Positions 47,251-57,434 are shown, counted from the stretch's first letter. The stretch is DNA of 59,465 bases from Rhodocyclales bacterium (GCA_016192435.1 JACPUD010000118.1:1-59465), one strand, 5' to 3'. Numbers and translations: made by a program. The notes: generated from the sequence alone by a model not told the origin.

Positions 47251-50200
47251 CTACGCCGCAGACGACCCGGATTCTGGCGCCTTGACCCGGAACCACGCCG
47301 CGTAAAGGGCCGGCAGGAATAGGCAGGTCAGCACCGTGGCGACGATCAGGCCGCCCATGATGGCCACCGCCATCGGCCCCCAGAACACCTGCCGGGTCAG
47401 CGGGATCATGGCCAGCACCGCCGCCGCCGCGGTCAGCACGATGGGCCGGAAGCGGCGCACCGTGGAGCCGACGATGGCCTCCCATTCGCTCTTGCCTTCG
47501 GCCTCGTCCTGTTCGATCTGGTCCACCAGGATTACCGAATTGCGCAGGATCATGCCCATCAGCGCGATCACGCCGAGGTTGGCGACGAAGCCGTAGGGCA
47601 CCTGGAACAGCAGCAGCGCCAGCGTCACGCCGATCAGTCCCAGCGGTGCCGTGAGCAGGACCATGATGGTGCGGCTGATGCTCTGCAACTGGATCATCAG
47701 CAGCGTGATGACGCCGACGATCATCAGCGGCACCGCGGCCTTGATCGAGTTTTCGCCCTTGGCCGATTCCTCGGTCGAGCCGCCGACCTCGATGCGAAAG
47801 CCCGGCGGCAGCTTGGCCCGCAAGTCGGCCAGCTGCTGGTCGAGCTGCGCCGAGGCAGCCTGCGGCTGGACGCTGCCGACCACATCGGCGCGCACGGTGA
47901 TGGTCGGCATGCGGTCGCGGCGCCAGATCAGGCCTTCTTCCAGCACCGGCACCAGGCGCGCGACCTGGGCCAGCGGAATGTGGCGGCCGCTGGCGGAAAC
48001 CAGGTCGAGATCGGACAGGCGGCTCAAGGTGCGCGGATCGGTGCCGTTCTCCGTTCCGGCGCGCCAGACCACATCGATCAGTTGGTCGTTCTCGCGGAAC
48101 TGGGTCACCGTGGCGCCGACCAGCCAGCCCTGCAGCGTCAGCGCCACGTCCTGGCTGGAGACGCCCAGCGCGCGAGCGCGCGCCTGGTCGATCTCGACCC
48201 GTACCGATTTGATCCGCTCGTTCCAGTCGAAATTCACGTTGCGCAGATTGGGATGGGCGCGCATCAGGCTCGATATGCCTTCGGCGTTGTCGCGCAGGGC
48301 AACCAGATCCTCGCCCATCACACGGAACTGCACCGGGTAACCGACCGGCGGCCCGTTCTCCAGCCGCACCACGCGCAGCCGCAGGTGCGACCAGGAACCG
48401 TCGGCCGCATCGAAAGCGGCCTCCAGCCGGTTCTTGACCACCTCGCGCTCTTTGAGGCCCTTGGTCACGATCACCATTTGCCCGAAGTTGTCGGCGAACA
48501 GCTGCTGGTCGAGCGAGAGGAAGAAGCGCGGCGCGCCGTTGCCGATGTAGGACGACCACGAGGCGATGTTCTCGTCCTTGCCGAGCAGGGCCTCAACGCG
48601 CTTGACCTCGTGCTCGGTGGCCTTCAGCGATGCGCCTTGCGGCAGCCAGATATCGACCATGATTTCGGGCCGGCTGGCGGGCGGGAAGAACTGCTTCTGC
48701 ACGGCCTTGTTGAACAGCACCAGCGACAGGGCGAAGAAACCCACCGTGGCGAAAATCACCAGCCAGCGATGGCGCAGGCACCACTCGACCAGGGCGCGGA
48801 TGCGCCGATAGAAAGGCGAGTCGTAGATGTCGCCGCCGTGCTTCTCGGCGATTGCGCGCAGCTTGACCGGATCGAGCAGCTTGTAGCCGAGCCAGGGCGT
48901 GAACACCACGGCGACGATCCACGACACCAGCAGCGCAATCGTGACCACCTGGAAAATCGAGATGGTGTATTCGCCGGCGCCCGACTTGGCGAAGCCGACC
49001 GGGGTAAAGCCGGCCGCCGTGATCAGGGTGCCGGTCAGCATCGGGAAGGCGGTCGAGGTGTAGGCGAAGGTGGCGGCCTTGAAGCGGTCCCAGCCCTGCT
49101 CCATTTTCACCACCATCATTTCCACGGTGATGATCGCGTCATCGACCAGCAGGCCCAGCGAAATCACCAGCGCGCCCAGCGAAATGCGCTGCAGGTCGAT
49201 GCCGAAGGCCTGCATGGCGAGGAAGGTCATCGCCAGCACCAGCGGGATCGACAGCGCCACCACGGTGCCGGTGCGCCAACCGAGGCTGAGGAAGGAAACC
49301 GCCAGCACGATGATCATCGCCTCGCCCAGGGTCTGCACGAAGAGGTTCAGCGAAGTCTTGACGATCTGCGGCTGGTCGAACACCACACTCACGTCGATGC
49401 CGACCGGCAGGTCCTGCTGCAGGCGCGCCATGGTTTTCGAGAGATTCTCGCCGAGGTCGATCACGTTGCCGCCGCGCGCCATGACCACCCCGAGCCCGAC
49501 CGCATCGCGCCCGGCGACACGCATGCGTGGCTGCGGCGGATCGGCCAGGCCGCGCGTGACGCGGGCGATGTCGCCCAGTCGGAAGCTGCGCCCGCCGACG
49601 GCGAGCGAGGCTTCGCGCAACGCATCGACGCTGTCGAAGGGGCCGGACACGCGCAACCGCACCCGGTCGGTCGCGGTCTCGACGTGCCCGGACGGCACCA
49701 CCGCGTTCTGCCGCTGCAATGCATCGAACACCTGGGTCGGCACCAGGCCCATCGCAGCCAGACGCGCCGGACTGACGTCGATGTAGATCTTCTCGTCCTG
49801 CACGCCGATCAGCTCGATCTTCTTCACATCCGCAACGCGGCGCAGTTCGCGCGCCAGGCGGTCGGCCTCGCGGCGCAGGTCGCCCATGCCGTAGCCGGCC
49901 TGGTCGTCGCGGGAAGTCAAAGCGAAGATCTTGATCTGCACGTCGCCGAACTCGTCGTTGGGGAAAGGCCCCTGTACGCCGGCCGGCAGCGTATGGCGAA
50001 TGTCGTCGAGTTTCTTCCTGACCTGACGCCAGGCCTCGGGCACCTCGGTCTTCGGCGTGTAGTCCTTGAGGATCACGATGGTCAGCGATTCGCCCGGCTT
50101 GGATGCCGTGCGCAGCACATCGACCCAGGGCGTCTCGGCCAGCTTCTTCTCGATGCGTTCGGTCAGTTGCTGCTCGACTTGCGCAGCCGAGGCACCCGGC

Positions 50201-50361
50201 CACAGCGTGCGCACCACCATGACCTTGAAGGTGAAGTCGGGATCCTCGGCACGCCCGAGCTTGAGGAAGGCCAGCACGCCGCCGACCATGAACACGATCA
50301 TCAAATAGAGCACCATCGACTGGTGCCGCAGCGCCCACTCGGAAAGATTGAGCTGTTTCAT
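47251..50361 (-). CDS. RND-family efflux permease (first pump)
   Basis: 1036 aa, ATG start overlapping the MFP stop (ATGA). The twelve-TM RND architecture with two large periplasmic loops is complete. TM1 is MVLYLMIVFMVGGVLAFL; the proton-relay Asp pair is in LLVDDAIITVEMM (TM4), indicating the drug-type (HAE) rather than the heavy-metal type with DG. It would export hydrophobic compounds with the MFP encoded directly upstream and TolC. TRIPLE-type residues for substrate choice cannot be read. Confidence 0.92.
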   Translation of the reverse strand: MKQLNLSEWALRHQSMVLYLMIVFMVGGVLAFLKLGRAEDPDFTFKVMVVRTLWPGASAAQVEQQLTERIEKKLAETPWVDVLRTASKPGESLTIVILKDYTPKTEVPEAWRQVRKKLDDIRHTLPAGVQGPFPNDEFGDVQIKIFALTSRDDQAGYGMGDLRREADRLARELRRVADVKKIELIGVQDEKIYIDVSPARLAAMGLVPTQVFDALQRQNAVVPSGHVETATDRVRLRVSGPFDSVDALREASLAVGGRSFRLGDIARVTRGLADPPQPRMRVAGRDAVGLGVVMARGGNVIDLGENLSKTMARLQQDLPVGIDVSVVFDQPQIVKTSLNLFVQTLGEAMIIVLAVSFLSLGWRTGTVVALSIPLVLAMTFLAMQAFGIDLQRISLGALVISLGLLVDDAIITVEMMVVKMEQGWDRFKAATFAYTSTAFPMLTGTLITAAGFTPVGFAKSGAGEYTISIFQVVTIALLVSWIVAVVFTPWLGYKLLDPVKLRAIAEKHGGDIYDSPFYRRIRALVEWCLRHRWLVIFATVGFFALSLVLFNKAVQKQFFPPASRPEIMVDIWLPQGASLKATEHEVKRVEALLGKDENIASWSSYIGNGAPRFFLSLDQQLFADNFGQMVIVTKGLKEREVVKNRLEAAFDAADGSWSHLRLRVVRLENGPPVGYPVQFRVMGEDLVALRDNAEGISSLMRAHPNLRNVNFDWNERIKSVRVEIDQARARALGVSSQDVALTLQGWLVGATVTQFRENDQLIDVVWRAGTENGTDPRTLSRLSDLDLVSASGRHIPLAQVARLVPVLEEGLIWRRDRMPTITVRADVVGSVQPQAASAQLDQQLADLRAKLPPGFRIEVGGSTEESAKGENSIKAAVPLMIVGVITLLMIQLQSISRTIMVLLTAPLGLIGVTLALLLFQVPYGFVANLGVIALMGMILRNSVILVDQIEQDEAEGKSEWEAIVGSTVRRFRPIVLTAAAAVLAMIPLTRQVFWGPMAVAIMGGLIVATVLTCLFLPALYAAWFRVKAPESGSSAA

Positions 50362-51410
50362 TTGCTCGTTGCCTGAGCCGCGACGCGCACCTTTTCGCCG
50401 GCAGTGAGCAGGTTTACGCCTGCGGCAACGATCTGCTCGCCTCCCGCAAGGCCCCCGGTCACCACGGCGCCGCCGTCGGTATAAGCCGCCACGCTGACTG
50501 GCTGCAAAGTCACCGTGCCGTCAGCACCAACTTTCCAGACCGCCGGCTGATTGCCTTTCTGGAAAATCGCCGTCAGCGGCACGGTCAGCCGCTTCGTACC
50601 AGGAGCGCCGGAAGGAAAGCGCACTGTCGCGCTCATACCCAGCGGCAGCAGCGGATCGGCGTCCTTCAGGCTGACGCGCGCGGCATAAGTGCGGGTCACC
50701 GGATCGGCCACCGGCGAGATTTCGCGCACACGTCCGACGAGCGGTTTCCCCGTGACGCCACCTGCGGCCCAGAAACTGACTTCCGCCGCCTGGCCGAGCT
50801 TGAAGCTGGTCACTTCATTTTCAGGCAGAGCGATCGCGATTTCGCGTTCGCCGTCCGGCGCCAGGCGGAACACCGCCTGGCCGACGCTGACCACCTGGCC
50901 CGGTTCGGCCAGCACCTGGCCGATGACGCCGTTGCGGTCGGCCAGCAGCGTGGTGTAGGCAGCCTGGTTCTTCGCCAGCGCGGCCTGCGCTGCGGCCGCC
51001 TTGAAGGCGGTTTCGCGCGCGTCGAGGGCCGAGGCGCTGATGTAGTTCTTCGCCTTGAGGTCGCGGTAGCGCGCCACATCGGCCGCCGCCAGCGCGCGCT
51101 GGGCCTCGGCCTGGGTCAGTTGCAAACCCGCATCGGTCGGGTCGAGCCGCGCCAGCACCTGCCCGGCCTTGACCGCCTGGCCCAGTTCGGCGCGACGCTC
51201 GACGATCTTGCCGGCGACGCGAAAGCCCAGCGTGGTCTCGATCCGCGCGCGCACCTCGCCGCTGTAGCTGCGCTGCGCTCCATCTGTCGCCGTGTCGCCG
51301 GCGCCAACTTTCAGGGTGCGCACCAGCTTGGGCGCGGCCGGAGGAGGCGGCGCTTCGCTGCAGGCGGCAAGGAACAGGGTCAGCACGGCCAGGGCGACAA
51401 GCTTCTTCAT
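50358..51410 (-). CDS. RND periplasmic adaptor (MFP), lipoprotein
   Basis: 350 aa from the ATG at 51408-51410, overlapping the permease stop (ATGA). Lipobox LFLAAC after a short signal sequence. HlyD/AcrA layout: lipoyl half-motifs GFRVAGKIVERRAELGQAVKAGQVLARLDP and AEPGQVVSVGQAVFRL, a helical hairpin and a beta-barrel. It carries two copies of the 24-bp repeat: one at codons 33-40 (KVGAGDTA) just after the lipobox, and one at 50511-50534 (KVGADGTV) near the C-terminal domain. It links the permease to TolC. Confidence 0.92.
   Translation of the reverse strand: MKKLVALAVLTLFLAACSEAPPPPAAPKLVRTLKVGAGDTATDGAQRSYSGEVRARIETTLGFRVAGKIVERRAELGQAVKAGQVLARLDPTDAGLQLTQAEAQRALAAADVARYRDLKAKNYISASALDARETAFKAAAAQAALAKNQAAYTTLLADRNGVIGQVLAEPGQVVSVGQAVFRLAPDGEREIAIALPENEVTSFKLGQAAEVSFWAAGGVTGKPLVGRVREISPVADPVTRTYAARVSLKDADPLLPLGMSATVRFPSGAPGTKRLTVPLTAIFQKGNQPAVWKVGADGTVTLQPVSVAAYTDGGAVVTGGLAGGEQIVAAGVNLLTAGEKVRVAAQATSK
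50511..50534 (-). repeat. 24-bp dispersed repeat, copy F (in MFP)
   Basis: AAAGTTGGTGCTGACGGCAC followed by GGTG on the minus strand, sense to the MFP gene (peptide KVGADGTV). The protein segment VW-x-V-x-ADG also occurs in other MFPs, so this copy could partly be ordinary coding similarity. Confidence 0.6.
51288..51311 (-). repeat. 24-bp dispersed repeat, copy A (in MFP)
   Basis: AAAGTTGGCGCCGGCGACAC followed by GGCG on the minus strand, sense to the MFP gene (peptide KVGAGDTA), in the non-conserved linker after the lipobox. Confidence 0.76.
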
Positions 51411-54400
51411 CGGGCAACTCCGGAAAAACGGCGCATAAACATCCAGTACAAGAGGGGCATCACGAACAGCGTGAGCACCGTCGAAAAACCCAGGCCCCAG
51501 ACTATGGAGGCCGCGACCGGCCCCCACAGCAGCGACTTGCCGCCAAGGCCCACGGCCAGCGAAAACAGGCCGCCGATGGTGGTCACCGAGGTGATCAGGA
51601 TCGGCACCACGCGCCGCCGCGCGGCATACACGGCGGCATGCAGCACGCCCATGCCGGCGGCCAGACGCTCGTTGGCGGCGTCGATCAGCACGATGGCCGA
51701 ATTCACCGCGATGCCGGTCAGCGCGATGACGCCGTAGAGCGTATAGAGCGAGAGCGGAATGCGCGCCACCAGCAGGCCGAGGATCACGCCGGTGAAGGCC
51801 AGCGGCACGGTGACCAGGATCAGCAGCGGCTGCGCGTAGCTCTTGAATTGCGCGGCGAGGATCAGGTAGATCAAGCCGACGCCCATCAGGAACAGCACGG
51901 CCATGGCGTCCAGGCTTTCCTGAATGTCGTCGAGCTCGCCCGAGAAATCGATGTCGGTGTTGGGGAACTGCACCGCGAGCTTCTTCCACTCGGCGGCGAT
52001 GATCCGGTTGGCCGCCACGGTGTCGGTGACGGTCTTGTCGAGGTCGGCCTCGACCGTGATGGCGCGGCGCAGGTTGTAGTGCTTGATGACGCCCTTGCCG
52101 ATGCGCGTCTCCTCGGTCACCAGCGCGCGCAGCGTGGTGCTGCCTCCCGAAGGAAGTGCGATCGGATCGTCGAGCAGGCGCGTGATGTCGGCGCCGACCG
52201 TGCCGGCCGACTTGCCATCGCCCGACCCATGTTTGGCGCGCACCCGCAGTTCGACCTTCTCACCCTTGTCGCGCATCATGGCGACGATTTCGCCGTCGGC
52301 GTGCAGGCGCAGCAGGCGCGCCACCTTGCCCGCATCCAGACCGGCAGTGCGCAGGGCGCCGCGATCCAGCGCCAGCACCAGCTCGGGGCGGCCCGGAATA
52401 TCGTCGTCGGCCACGTCCCTGGCGCCGGGCACCGCGCGCACGATGCCAAGCAGCGCATCGCCGGCGGCGCGCAGTTCCTGCGGATCGTCGTTGCGCACCC
52501 GCGCCTTGATCGGCTTGGCCAGCGGCGGCCCGCCCGAGATCATGGTGAAGGTGATCTTGCCCGGCGTTGGCGTGGCCTCCACCTCGGCGCGCATGCCCTC
52601 GACGATCTCGGCGACCTCGCGACCGCCGTTGCGCGGATTCAGCGACACCGTGACCTGGCCGTAGGATTCGCCGTAGAGCGGTTCCGTGTCAGAAAACTTG
52701 ACCCCGGCATAGGCCGCCAGGTTGCGCGCCTCGCCCGGCTTGAGGTGCTTGCGCACCACGGCTTCGAGGCGCTCGGCGTTGGCCAGGGTCTGTTCGATCG
52801 GCGCCCCGGCCGGCATGTCGACATTGACGTAGAACAGCCGGATCGGATCGAAGGCGAAGAACTGGATGCGCACCAGACCGACGCCGACCGCGGCCACCGC
52901 GCCCAGCATCAGGCCGACGGCGATCACCAGCGAACGCTTCGGCCGGCGCATGACCCACAGCAGCCAGCGCGAATACTTGACGCGCAGGAAGTGGTTGAAG
53001 CGGTCGCGCCAGGTGTTGAGATGGCCGTCGCCGGGCCTGGGCGCCAGCACCGCCATGTGCGCCGGCAGCATCCAGTAGGCTTCGATCAGGCTGATGGCCA
53101 GGCCCAGGGTGACGACGAAGGGAATCACGAACATGAACTTGCCGACGATGCCGGGCAGCAGCATCAGCGGCAGGAAGGCGGCGATGGTGGTCAGCACCGA
53201 AGCCGTCACCGGGGCGAAGACCTCGCGCACGGCGCCGATCGCCGCGCTGTGCACCGGCTCGCCGCGCTGCATGCGGTAGTAGATGGTCTCGACCACCACC
53301 ACGGCGTCGTCGACCAGCATGCCGAGCACGATGACCACGCCCAGCAGCACCGAAATGTTCAGCGTATAGCCCAGCGCATGGAGAATCGCGAAGCTTCCGG
53401 CGAGCGAGAACGGAATGCCGAGGCCGACCAGCAGCGCGATGCGGGTGCCGAGGAACAGCCAGCAGATGGCCAGCACCATCAGCAGGCCCTGCAAGGCGTT
53501 CCTCTCCATGGTGGTGATGGCTTCGCGCGTCGGCACCGTCTGGTCGTCGAGCAGTTGCAGTTGCACGCCGTCGTTGGCGAAGCGCGGGTTCTGTTCGACG
53601 ATGTAAGTGTTCAGGCGCTCGATCAGTTGCAGCGTGTTGGTGCGGCTTTTCTTGGTCACGGCGAGGATCACCGCGCCCTTGCCCTGGTAGCTGGCGAGGC
53701 TGCCGGCCTTGGCCCGGCCGCGCGAAACCTCGGCGACGTTGCCCAGCGGCACCGGCTCGCGGCGCTGGGCGTTCGATACGGGAATGCGCGCGATTTCCTC
53801 GGGATCGGCGGTCTGGCCGACGACGCGCACCAGCCACGCCGTGCGCTCCGTATCGCCGGCGGTTTCGACCTTGCCGGCGAAGGTGTCACGGAACCAGGCC
53901 ATCACGGCGTCGGACGCGTCGGTGGCGGTGAGTCCGCGGTTGGCCAGCGCCACCGGGTCGAACTCGACCTGCAGTTCGGGATCGCGCAGGCCGGTGGCGA
54001 ACACCTGGTCCACGCCGGCGATGCGCTCGATGTCGTCCTTGAACTGTCGCGCCCGCGATCGCAGCAGCTCGTCGGCGGCCTGGCCGGTGACCAGCACCAT
54101 GGCGGTCGGGAAGCCGTTCGAGGTGGTGATTTCGAGCACCCGCGGATCCTTGGCCTCGACCGGCAGCTCGCTCTTGGCCTTGTTCTGGATCTCGCGGCGC
54201 AGGTCGTTGATGCGCTTGTCGAAGACGCGCTCGTCGATGTCGCGGAAACGCACCAGGATCGAGGCGACGTTTTCGCGCGAGGAGGACATCACGAAGCGGA
54301 TGTCGGCGACGCCCTTGATCGCATCCTCCAGCGGCTTGGTCACGCGCTTCTCGACGTCTTCGGCCGAGGCGCCGGGCAGCACCGTGGTGACCATGACCCA

Positions 54401-54529
54401 GTTGAAGTTGATCTCCGGGTCCTGCTCGCGCGGCATGGCCAGGTAGGCCAGTGCGCCCATGACCAGCACCACCGCGAAGGCGATGTTGGCCAGCGGATGG
54501 TTCTGGATCAGGCGGGAATAGAAACTCAT
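51407..54529 (-). CDS. RND-family efflux permease (second pump)
   Basis: 1040 aa, ATG start overlapping the stop of the upstream MFP (ATGA). N-terminal IAFAVVLVMGALAYLAMP TM1, PGASAEDVEKRVTKPLEDAI, the TM4 Asp pair in GMLVDDAVVVVETIYYRM (HAE drug type), and the C-terminal AVNSAIVLIDAANERLAAG. It differs clearly from the permease at 47251 and has its own adaptor, so two pumps are encoded in tandem. Both probably share TolC. Confidence 0.92.
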   Translation of the reverse strand: MSFYSRLIQNHPLANIAFAVVLVMGALAYLAMPREQDPEINFNWVMVTTVLPGASAEDVEKRVTKPLEDAIKGVADIRFVMSSSRENVASILVRFRDIDERVFDKRINDLRREIQNKAKSELPVEAKDPRVLEITTSNGFPTAMVLVTGQAADELLRSRARQFKDDIERIAGVDQVFATGLRDPELQVEFDPVALANRGLTATDASDAVMAWFRDTFAGKVETAGDTERTAWLVRVVGQTADPEEIARIPVSNAQRREPVPLGNVAEVSRGRAKAGSLASYQGKGAVILAVTKKSRTNTLQLIERLNTYIVEQNPRFANDGVQLQLLDDQTVPTREAITTMERNALQGLLMVLAICWLFLGTRIALLVGLGIPFSLAGSFAILHALGYTLNISVLLGVVIVLGMLVDDAVVVVETIYYRMQRGEPVHSAAIGAVREVFAPVTASVLTTIAAFLPLMLLPGIVGKFMFVIPFVVTLGLAISLIEAYWMLPAHMAVLAPRPGDGHLNTWRDRFNHFLRVKYSRWLLWVMRRPKRSLVIAVGLMLGAVAAVGVGLVRIQFFAFDPIRLFYVNVDMPAGAPIEQTLANAERLEAVVRKHLKPGEARNLAAYAGVKFSDTEPLYGESYGQVTVSLNPRNGGREVAEIVEGMRAEVEATPTPGKITFTMISGGPPLAKPIKARVRNDDPQELRAAGDALLGIVRAVPGARDVADDDIPGRPELVLALDRGALRTAGLDAGKVARLLRLHADGEIVAMMRDKGEKVELRVRAKHGSGDGKSAGTVGADITRLLDDPIALPSGGSTTLRALVTEETRIGKGVIKHYNLRRAITVEADLDKTVTDTVAANRIIAAEWKKLAVQFPNTDIDFSGELDDIQESLDAMAVLFLMGVGLIYLILAAQFKSYAQPLLILVTVPLAFTGVILGLLVARIPLSLYTLYGVIALTGIAVNSAIVLIDAANERLAAGMGVLHAAVYAARRRVVPILITSVTTIGGLFSLAVGLGGKSLLWGPVAASIVWGLGFSTVLTLFVMPLLYWMFMRRFSGVAR

Positions 54530-55575
54530 TTCGCCGCGGCAGCCGGTTCGACGCGAACAGTCATCGCGTCCTGCAGCGCATGGCGGCCGCGCGTGACGAT
54601 GCGCGCTTCGGGCTGAAAGTCGGCGCTGGCGGGACGGCCCTCCTGGGCCTGCGGCAACTCATGGAAGCGCGCCCGCTCGCCTTCTAGGACGAACACGCCG
54701 TAGCGGGCGTTGCGGCGCAGGATGTAGTCGGCCGGGACGTGCGGGCGCGGGTCGCGCCAGAGCAGCCGGCCTTCGCTGCCGGGCGCCGGTGCGGCACCGG
54801 CGAAACGGTAGCGCGCCTCGACCGTGCGCGCCTCGCGATTGATGGCACCGGAAATGCGCAAGGGCGTCAGGGCATGCAGCTGGCCGGCGGCGGCGAATTC
54901 GACTTTTTCGGCGCCGGCCAGGCCTTCCGCATCGCGTGCCTGGACCTGGGCCACCACCTGCAGGTCGCTGGTGTCGGCCAGCGTCAGCAAGGGCGTGCCG
55001 GGCGCGGCGAGTTCGCCGACCTGGGCCGTGCGATTGCGCACAATGCCGTTGAAGGGCGCGGTGACGGTGCATTTTTCGACGCCGCGCCGCGCCGAATCGC
55101 GGTTGGCGCGCGCCGATTGCACATCGGCCTGGGCCGCCGCGAGTTCGGTCTCGCGCAGCGTCAGGGCTTCGGCGGAAATGAAATTCTTCTCTTTCAGGGA
55201 GCGCGCCCGCGCCGTTTGCGCCTCGGCCTGTGCCTGACGTGCCGCACTCTGCGCCAAGCCCGCCGCGGCGCGTGCCAGAGCCAACTCGGCGTCCCTGGCG
55301 TCGAGCCGCACCAGCACCTGTCCGGCCTTGACCGCATCGCCGCTATCGACCGCGATCGCCAGGACGCGGGCGGAAGTCTCGGCCGCAATCCGGGTTTCGT
55401 TCTTGCCCAGCACCGTCGCCGGCGCCTCGCGCTCGGGATGGAAGCCCAATTCGGCGAAGCGAAGCACGCCGACAGCGGGCGGTGCGGCCGCGGCCGGCGG
55501 TGTCTCGGCCGGCTTCTCGCCGCAGGCCGCCAGCAGCAGCGACAGACTCATGGCAAGCAGTGCGGCGGATTTCAC
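54526..55575 (-). CDS. RND periplasmic adaptor (MFP), lipoprotein
   Basis: 349 aa from a GTG start at 55573-55575, supported by a GGAG 12 bases upstream and by overlap (GTGA) with the TetR stop. Lipobox SLSLLLAAC near residue 18. HlyD layout with AVDSGDAVKAGQVLVRLDA and VTAPFNGIVRNRTAQVGELAAPGTPLL half-motifs and a C-terminal barrel. It is the adaptor for the second permease. The long, ala-rich linker after the lipobox (PPAAAAPPA) is normal for the family. Confidence 0.9.
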   Translation of the reverse strand: MKSAALLAMSLSLLLAACGEKPAETPPAAAAPPAVGVLRFAELGFHPEREAPATVLGKNETRIAAETSARVLAIAVDSGDAVKAGQVLVRLDARDAELALARAAAGLAQSAARQAQAEAQTARARSLKEKNFISAEALTLRETELAAAQADVQSARANRDSARRGVEKCTVTAPFNGIVRNRTAQVGELAAPGTPLLTLADTSDLQVVAQVQARDAEGLAGAEKVEFAAAGQLHALTPLRISGAINREARTVEARYRFAGAAPAPGSEGRLLWRDPRPHVPADYILRRNARYGVFVLEGERARFHELPQAQEGRPASADFQPEARIVTRGRHALQDAMTVRVEPAAAAK

Positions 55576-56228
55576 TTTGTTGTTCTCCGTTTGTTGGATG
55601 CGACGGGCGCCATGAGCCCGCACAGGGCCAGGTCGAGATGGGTGCCCAGATAGACCTGCGGATCGTGCGCCACGCCGCAGCAGGCGCCCAACGAATGGCG
55701 CCAGATCAGCATCATCAGCACCGGGGCAAAGATCACGTCGATCGCGGTTTCGACATCGACGGCGCGGAACTCGCCGGCCGCGATGCCGCGTTGCAGGACG
55801 CGACGCATCAGGTCGCGGCCGCGCACGATCACCGTGTCGTGGTAATAGGTGGCGAGTTCGGGGAAATTTCCTGCTTCGCTGATCATCAGCTTGGGCACGC
55901 CGGCCAGATGGGTGTTGCCGATGCGCTGCCACCATTCGCGAATCAGGGCGCGCAGCAGGTCGGATGCGCTGCCTTCGAATCTATCCACCAGGCCGGCGCC
56001 CTGCTCGAGGATGGGCACGATGCCTTCCTGGATCACGGCCTTGAACAGCGCCTCCTTGCTGTCGAAGTAGAGGTAGAGCGTGCCCTTCGACACCCCGGCG
56101 CGCGCCGCGACATCCTCCAGCCGGGTGCCGACGAAGCCCTTTTCGACGAACAGTTCCAGCGCCGCCGCCATGAGTTCGGCGGGACGCGCTTCCTTGCGAC
56201 GCTGGCGGGGGTGCGTGACGGCTTCCAT
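55572..56228 (-). CDS. TetR-family transcriptional repressor
   Basis: 218 aa, ATG start. N-terminal HTH: ALELFVEKGFVGTRLEDVAARAGVSKGTLYLYFDSKEALF. The C-terminal ligand-binding helices are hydrophobic with a cysteine pair (LGACCGVAH). It is the first gene of the tetR-mfp-rnd-mfp-rnd run and has an operator in its own promoter, so autorepression and control of both pumps is likely. Ligand unknown. Confidence 0.92.
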   Translation of the reverse strand: MEAVTHPRQRRKEARPAELMAAALELFVEKGFVGTRLEDVAARAGVSKGTLYLYFDSKEALFKAVIQEGIVPILEQGAGLVDRFEGSASDLLRALIREWWQRIGNTHLAGVPKLMISEAGNFPELATYYHDTVIVRGRDLMRRVLQRGIAAGEFRAVDVETAIDVIFAPVLMMLIWRHSLGACCGVAHDPQVYLGTHLDLALCGLMAPVASNKRRTTK

Positions 56229-56243
56229 GCAGGCACTTTAATT

Positions 56244-56257
56244 ACTGACCGGTCAGT
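56244..56257. promoter_or_regulatory. 14-bp operator of the TetR repressor
   Basis: ACTGACCGGTCAGT is a perfect palindrome, one base downstream of the -10 (56259-56264) of the minus-strand promoter. The sequence type (TGACCGGTCA) matches TetR-family sites. It lies 16-29 bases upstream of the tetR start, where a bound repressor blocks transcription initiation. Confidence 0.82.
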
Positions 56258-56258
56258 C

Positions 56259-56286
56259 AGTATATAGAAGGATAGCCGGGCGTCAA
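56259..56286 (-). promoter_or_regulatory. Promoter of the tetR-efflux operon
   Basis: Minus-strand -35 TTGACG (56281-56286) and -10 TATACT (56259-56264) with a 16-base spacer. This is the best sigma-70 promoter seen in the window. The operator overlaps the expected +1. Confidence 0.72.
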
Positions 56287-56394
56287 GCCCTGCGCCCCAA
56301 GCCGGGCGAACCTCTGCAATTCCGCGGTATGCTCGTCCATGCCGCCTCAAGGTTCCTCCGATTCCCCGCCCGCGGCATCCGCCAGTGAGGTCCC
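56287..56394. other. guaC upstream region
   Basis: 108 bp between the tetR promoter and the guaC start. It contains the guaC ribosome-binding site (GTGAGG) just upstream of the ATG. A TATGCT near 56330 could be a -10, but no -35 is convincing. No purine-related operator is recognised. Confidence 0.35.
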
Positions 56395-57434
56395 ATGCGT
56401 ATCGAAGAAGAACTCAAGCTCGATTTTCAGGACGTGCTGATCCGGCCCAAGCGCTCGACGCTGACTTCGCGTTCCGAGGTCGATATCTCGCGCGAGTTCG
56501 TCTTCCGCCATTCCGGGCGCCGCTACCACGGCGTGCCGATCATCGCCGCCAACATGGACAGCGTCGGCACCTTCGAGATGGCGCAGGCACTGGACCAGCA
56601 CCAACTGGCGACGGCGCTGCACAAGCATTATGAAGAGGCCGAACTGGTCGCCTACTTCAAGGCGCTGCCGGCAACGGCGACGGTGTTCTACTCGATGGGC
56701 ATCACGCGCGAGGATTACGAGAAGTTCTGCCGCGTCAAGCAGCAGGCCGGCGACGCGATTGTTCATGTCTGCGTCGATGTCGCCAACGGCTACACCAAAT
56801 CCTTCATCGATTTCCTGCAGCGCCTGCGCCAAGCCTTCCCGGAAATCACGATCATGGCCGGCAACGTGGTCACCGGCGAGATGGCCGAGGAGCTGATCCT
56901 CGACGGCGCCGACATCGTCAAGGTCGGCATCGGCCCCGGCTCGGTGTGCACCACGCGCAAGATGACCGGCATCGGCTATCCGCAGCTGTCGGCCATCATC
57001 GAATGCGCCGACGCCGCCCACGGCCTCGGCGGCCTGATCTGCGCCGACGGCGGCTGCACCTCGCCGGGCGACCTGGCCAAGGCCTTCGGCGGCGGCGCCG
57101 ACTTCGTCATGCTCGGCGGCATGCTCGCCGGCCACGACGAATGCATGGGTGAAGTCGTCGAGCAGGACGGCGTGCGGATGCGACGTTTCTACGGCATGAG
57201 CTCGCGCGCGGCGATGGACAAGCATGCCGGCGGCGTCGCCAACTACCGCGCCGCGGAAGGCAAGGAAGTCCTGCTCGAAGCGCGCGGCCCGGTCGAGGCG
57301 ACGCTGCAGGAAATCCTCGGCGGGGTGCGCTCGGCCTGCACCTACGTCGGCGCGCACCAGTTGCGCGAACTGTCGAAGCGCACCACCTTCATCCGCGTCG
57401 CGCGGCAGCTGAACGAAGTCTTCGGCCAGTCCTG

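Noticed and set aside
47980-54616. Very long antisense open frames (about 800 and 990 codons) opposite the two RND permeases
   Set aside because: They mirror the codon bias of GC-rich genes on the other strand, show no family motifs, and lack ribosome-binding sites.
57236-57255. AGTTGGCGACGCCGCC on the complement in guaC
   Set aside because: It is the conserved guaC sequence for GGVANY; only the first 8 bases fit the repeat.
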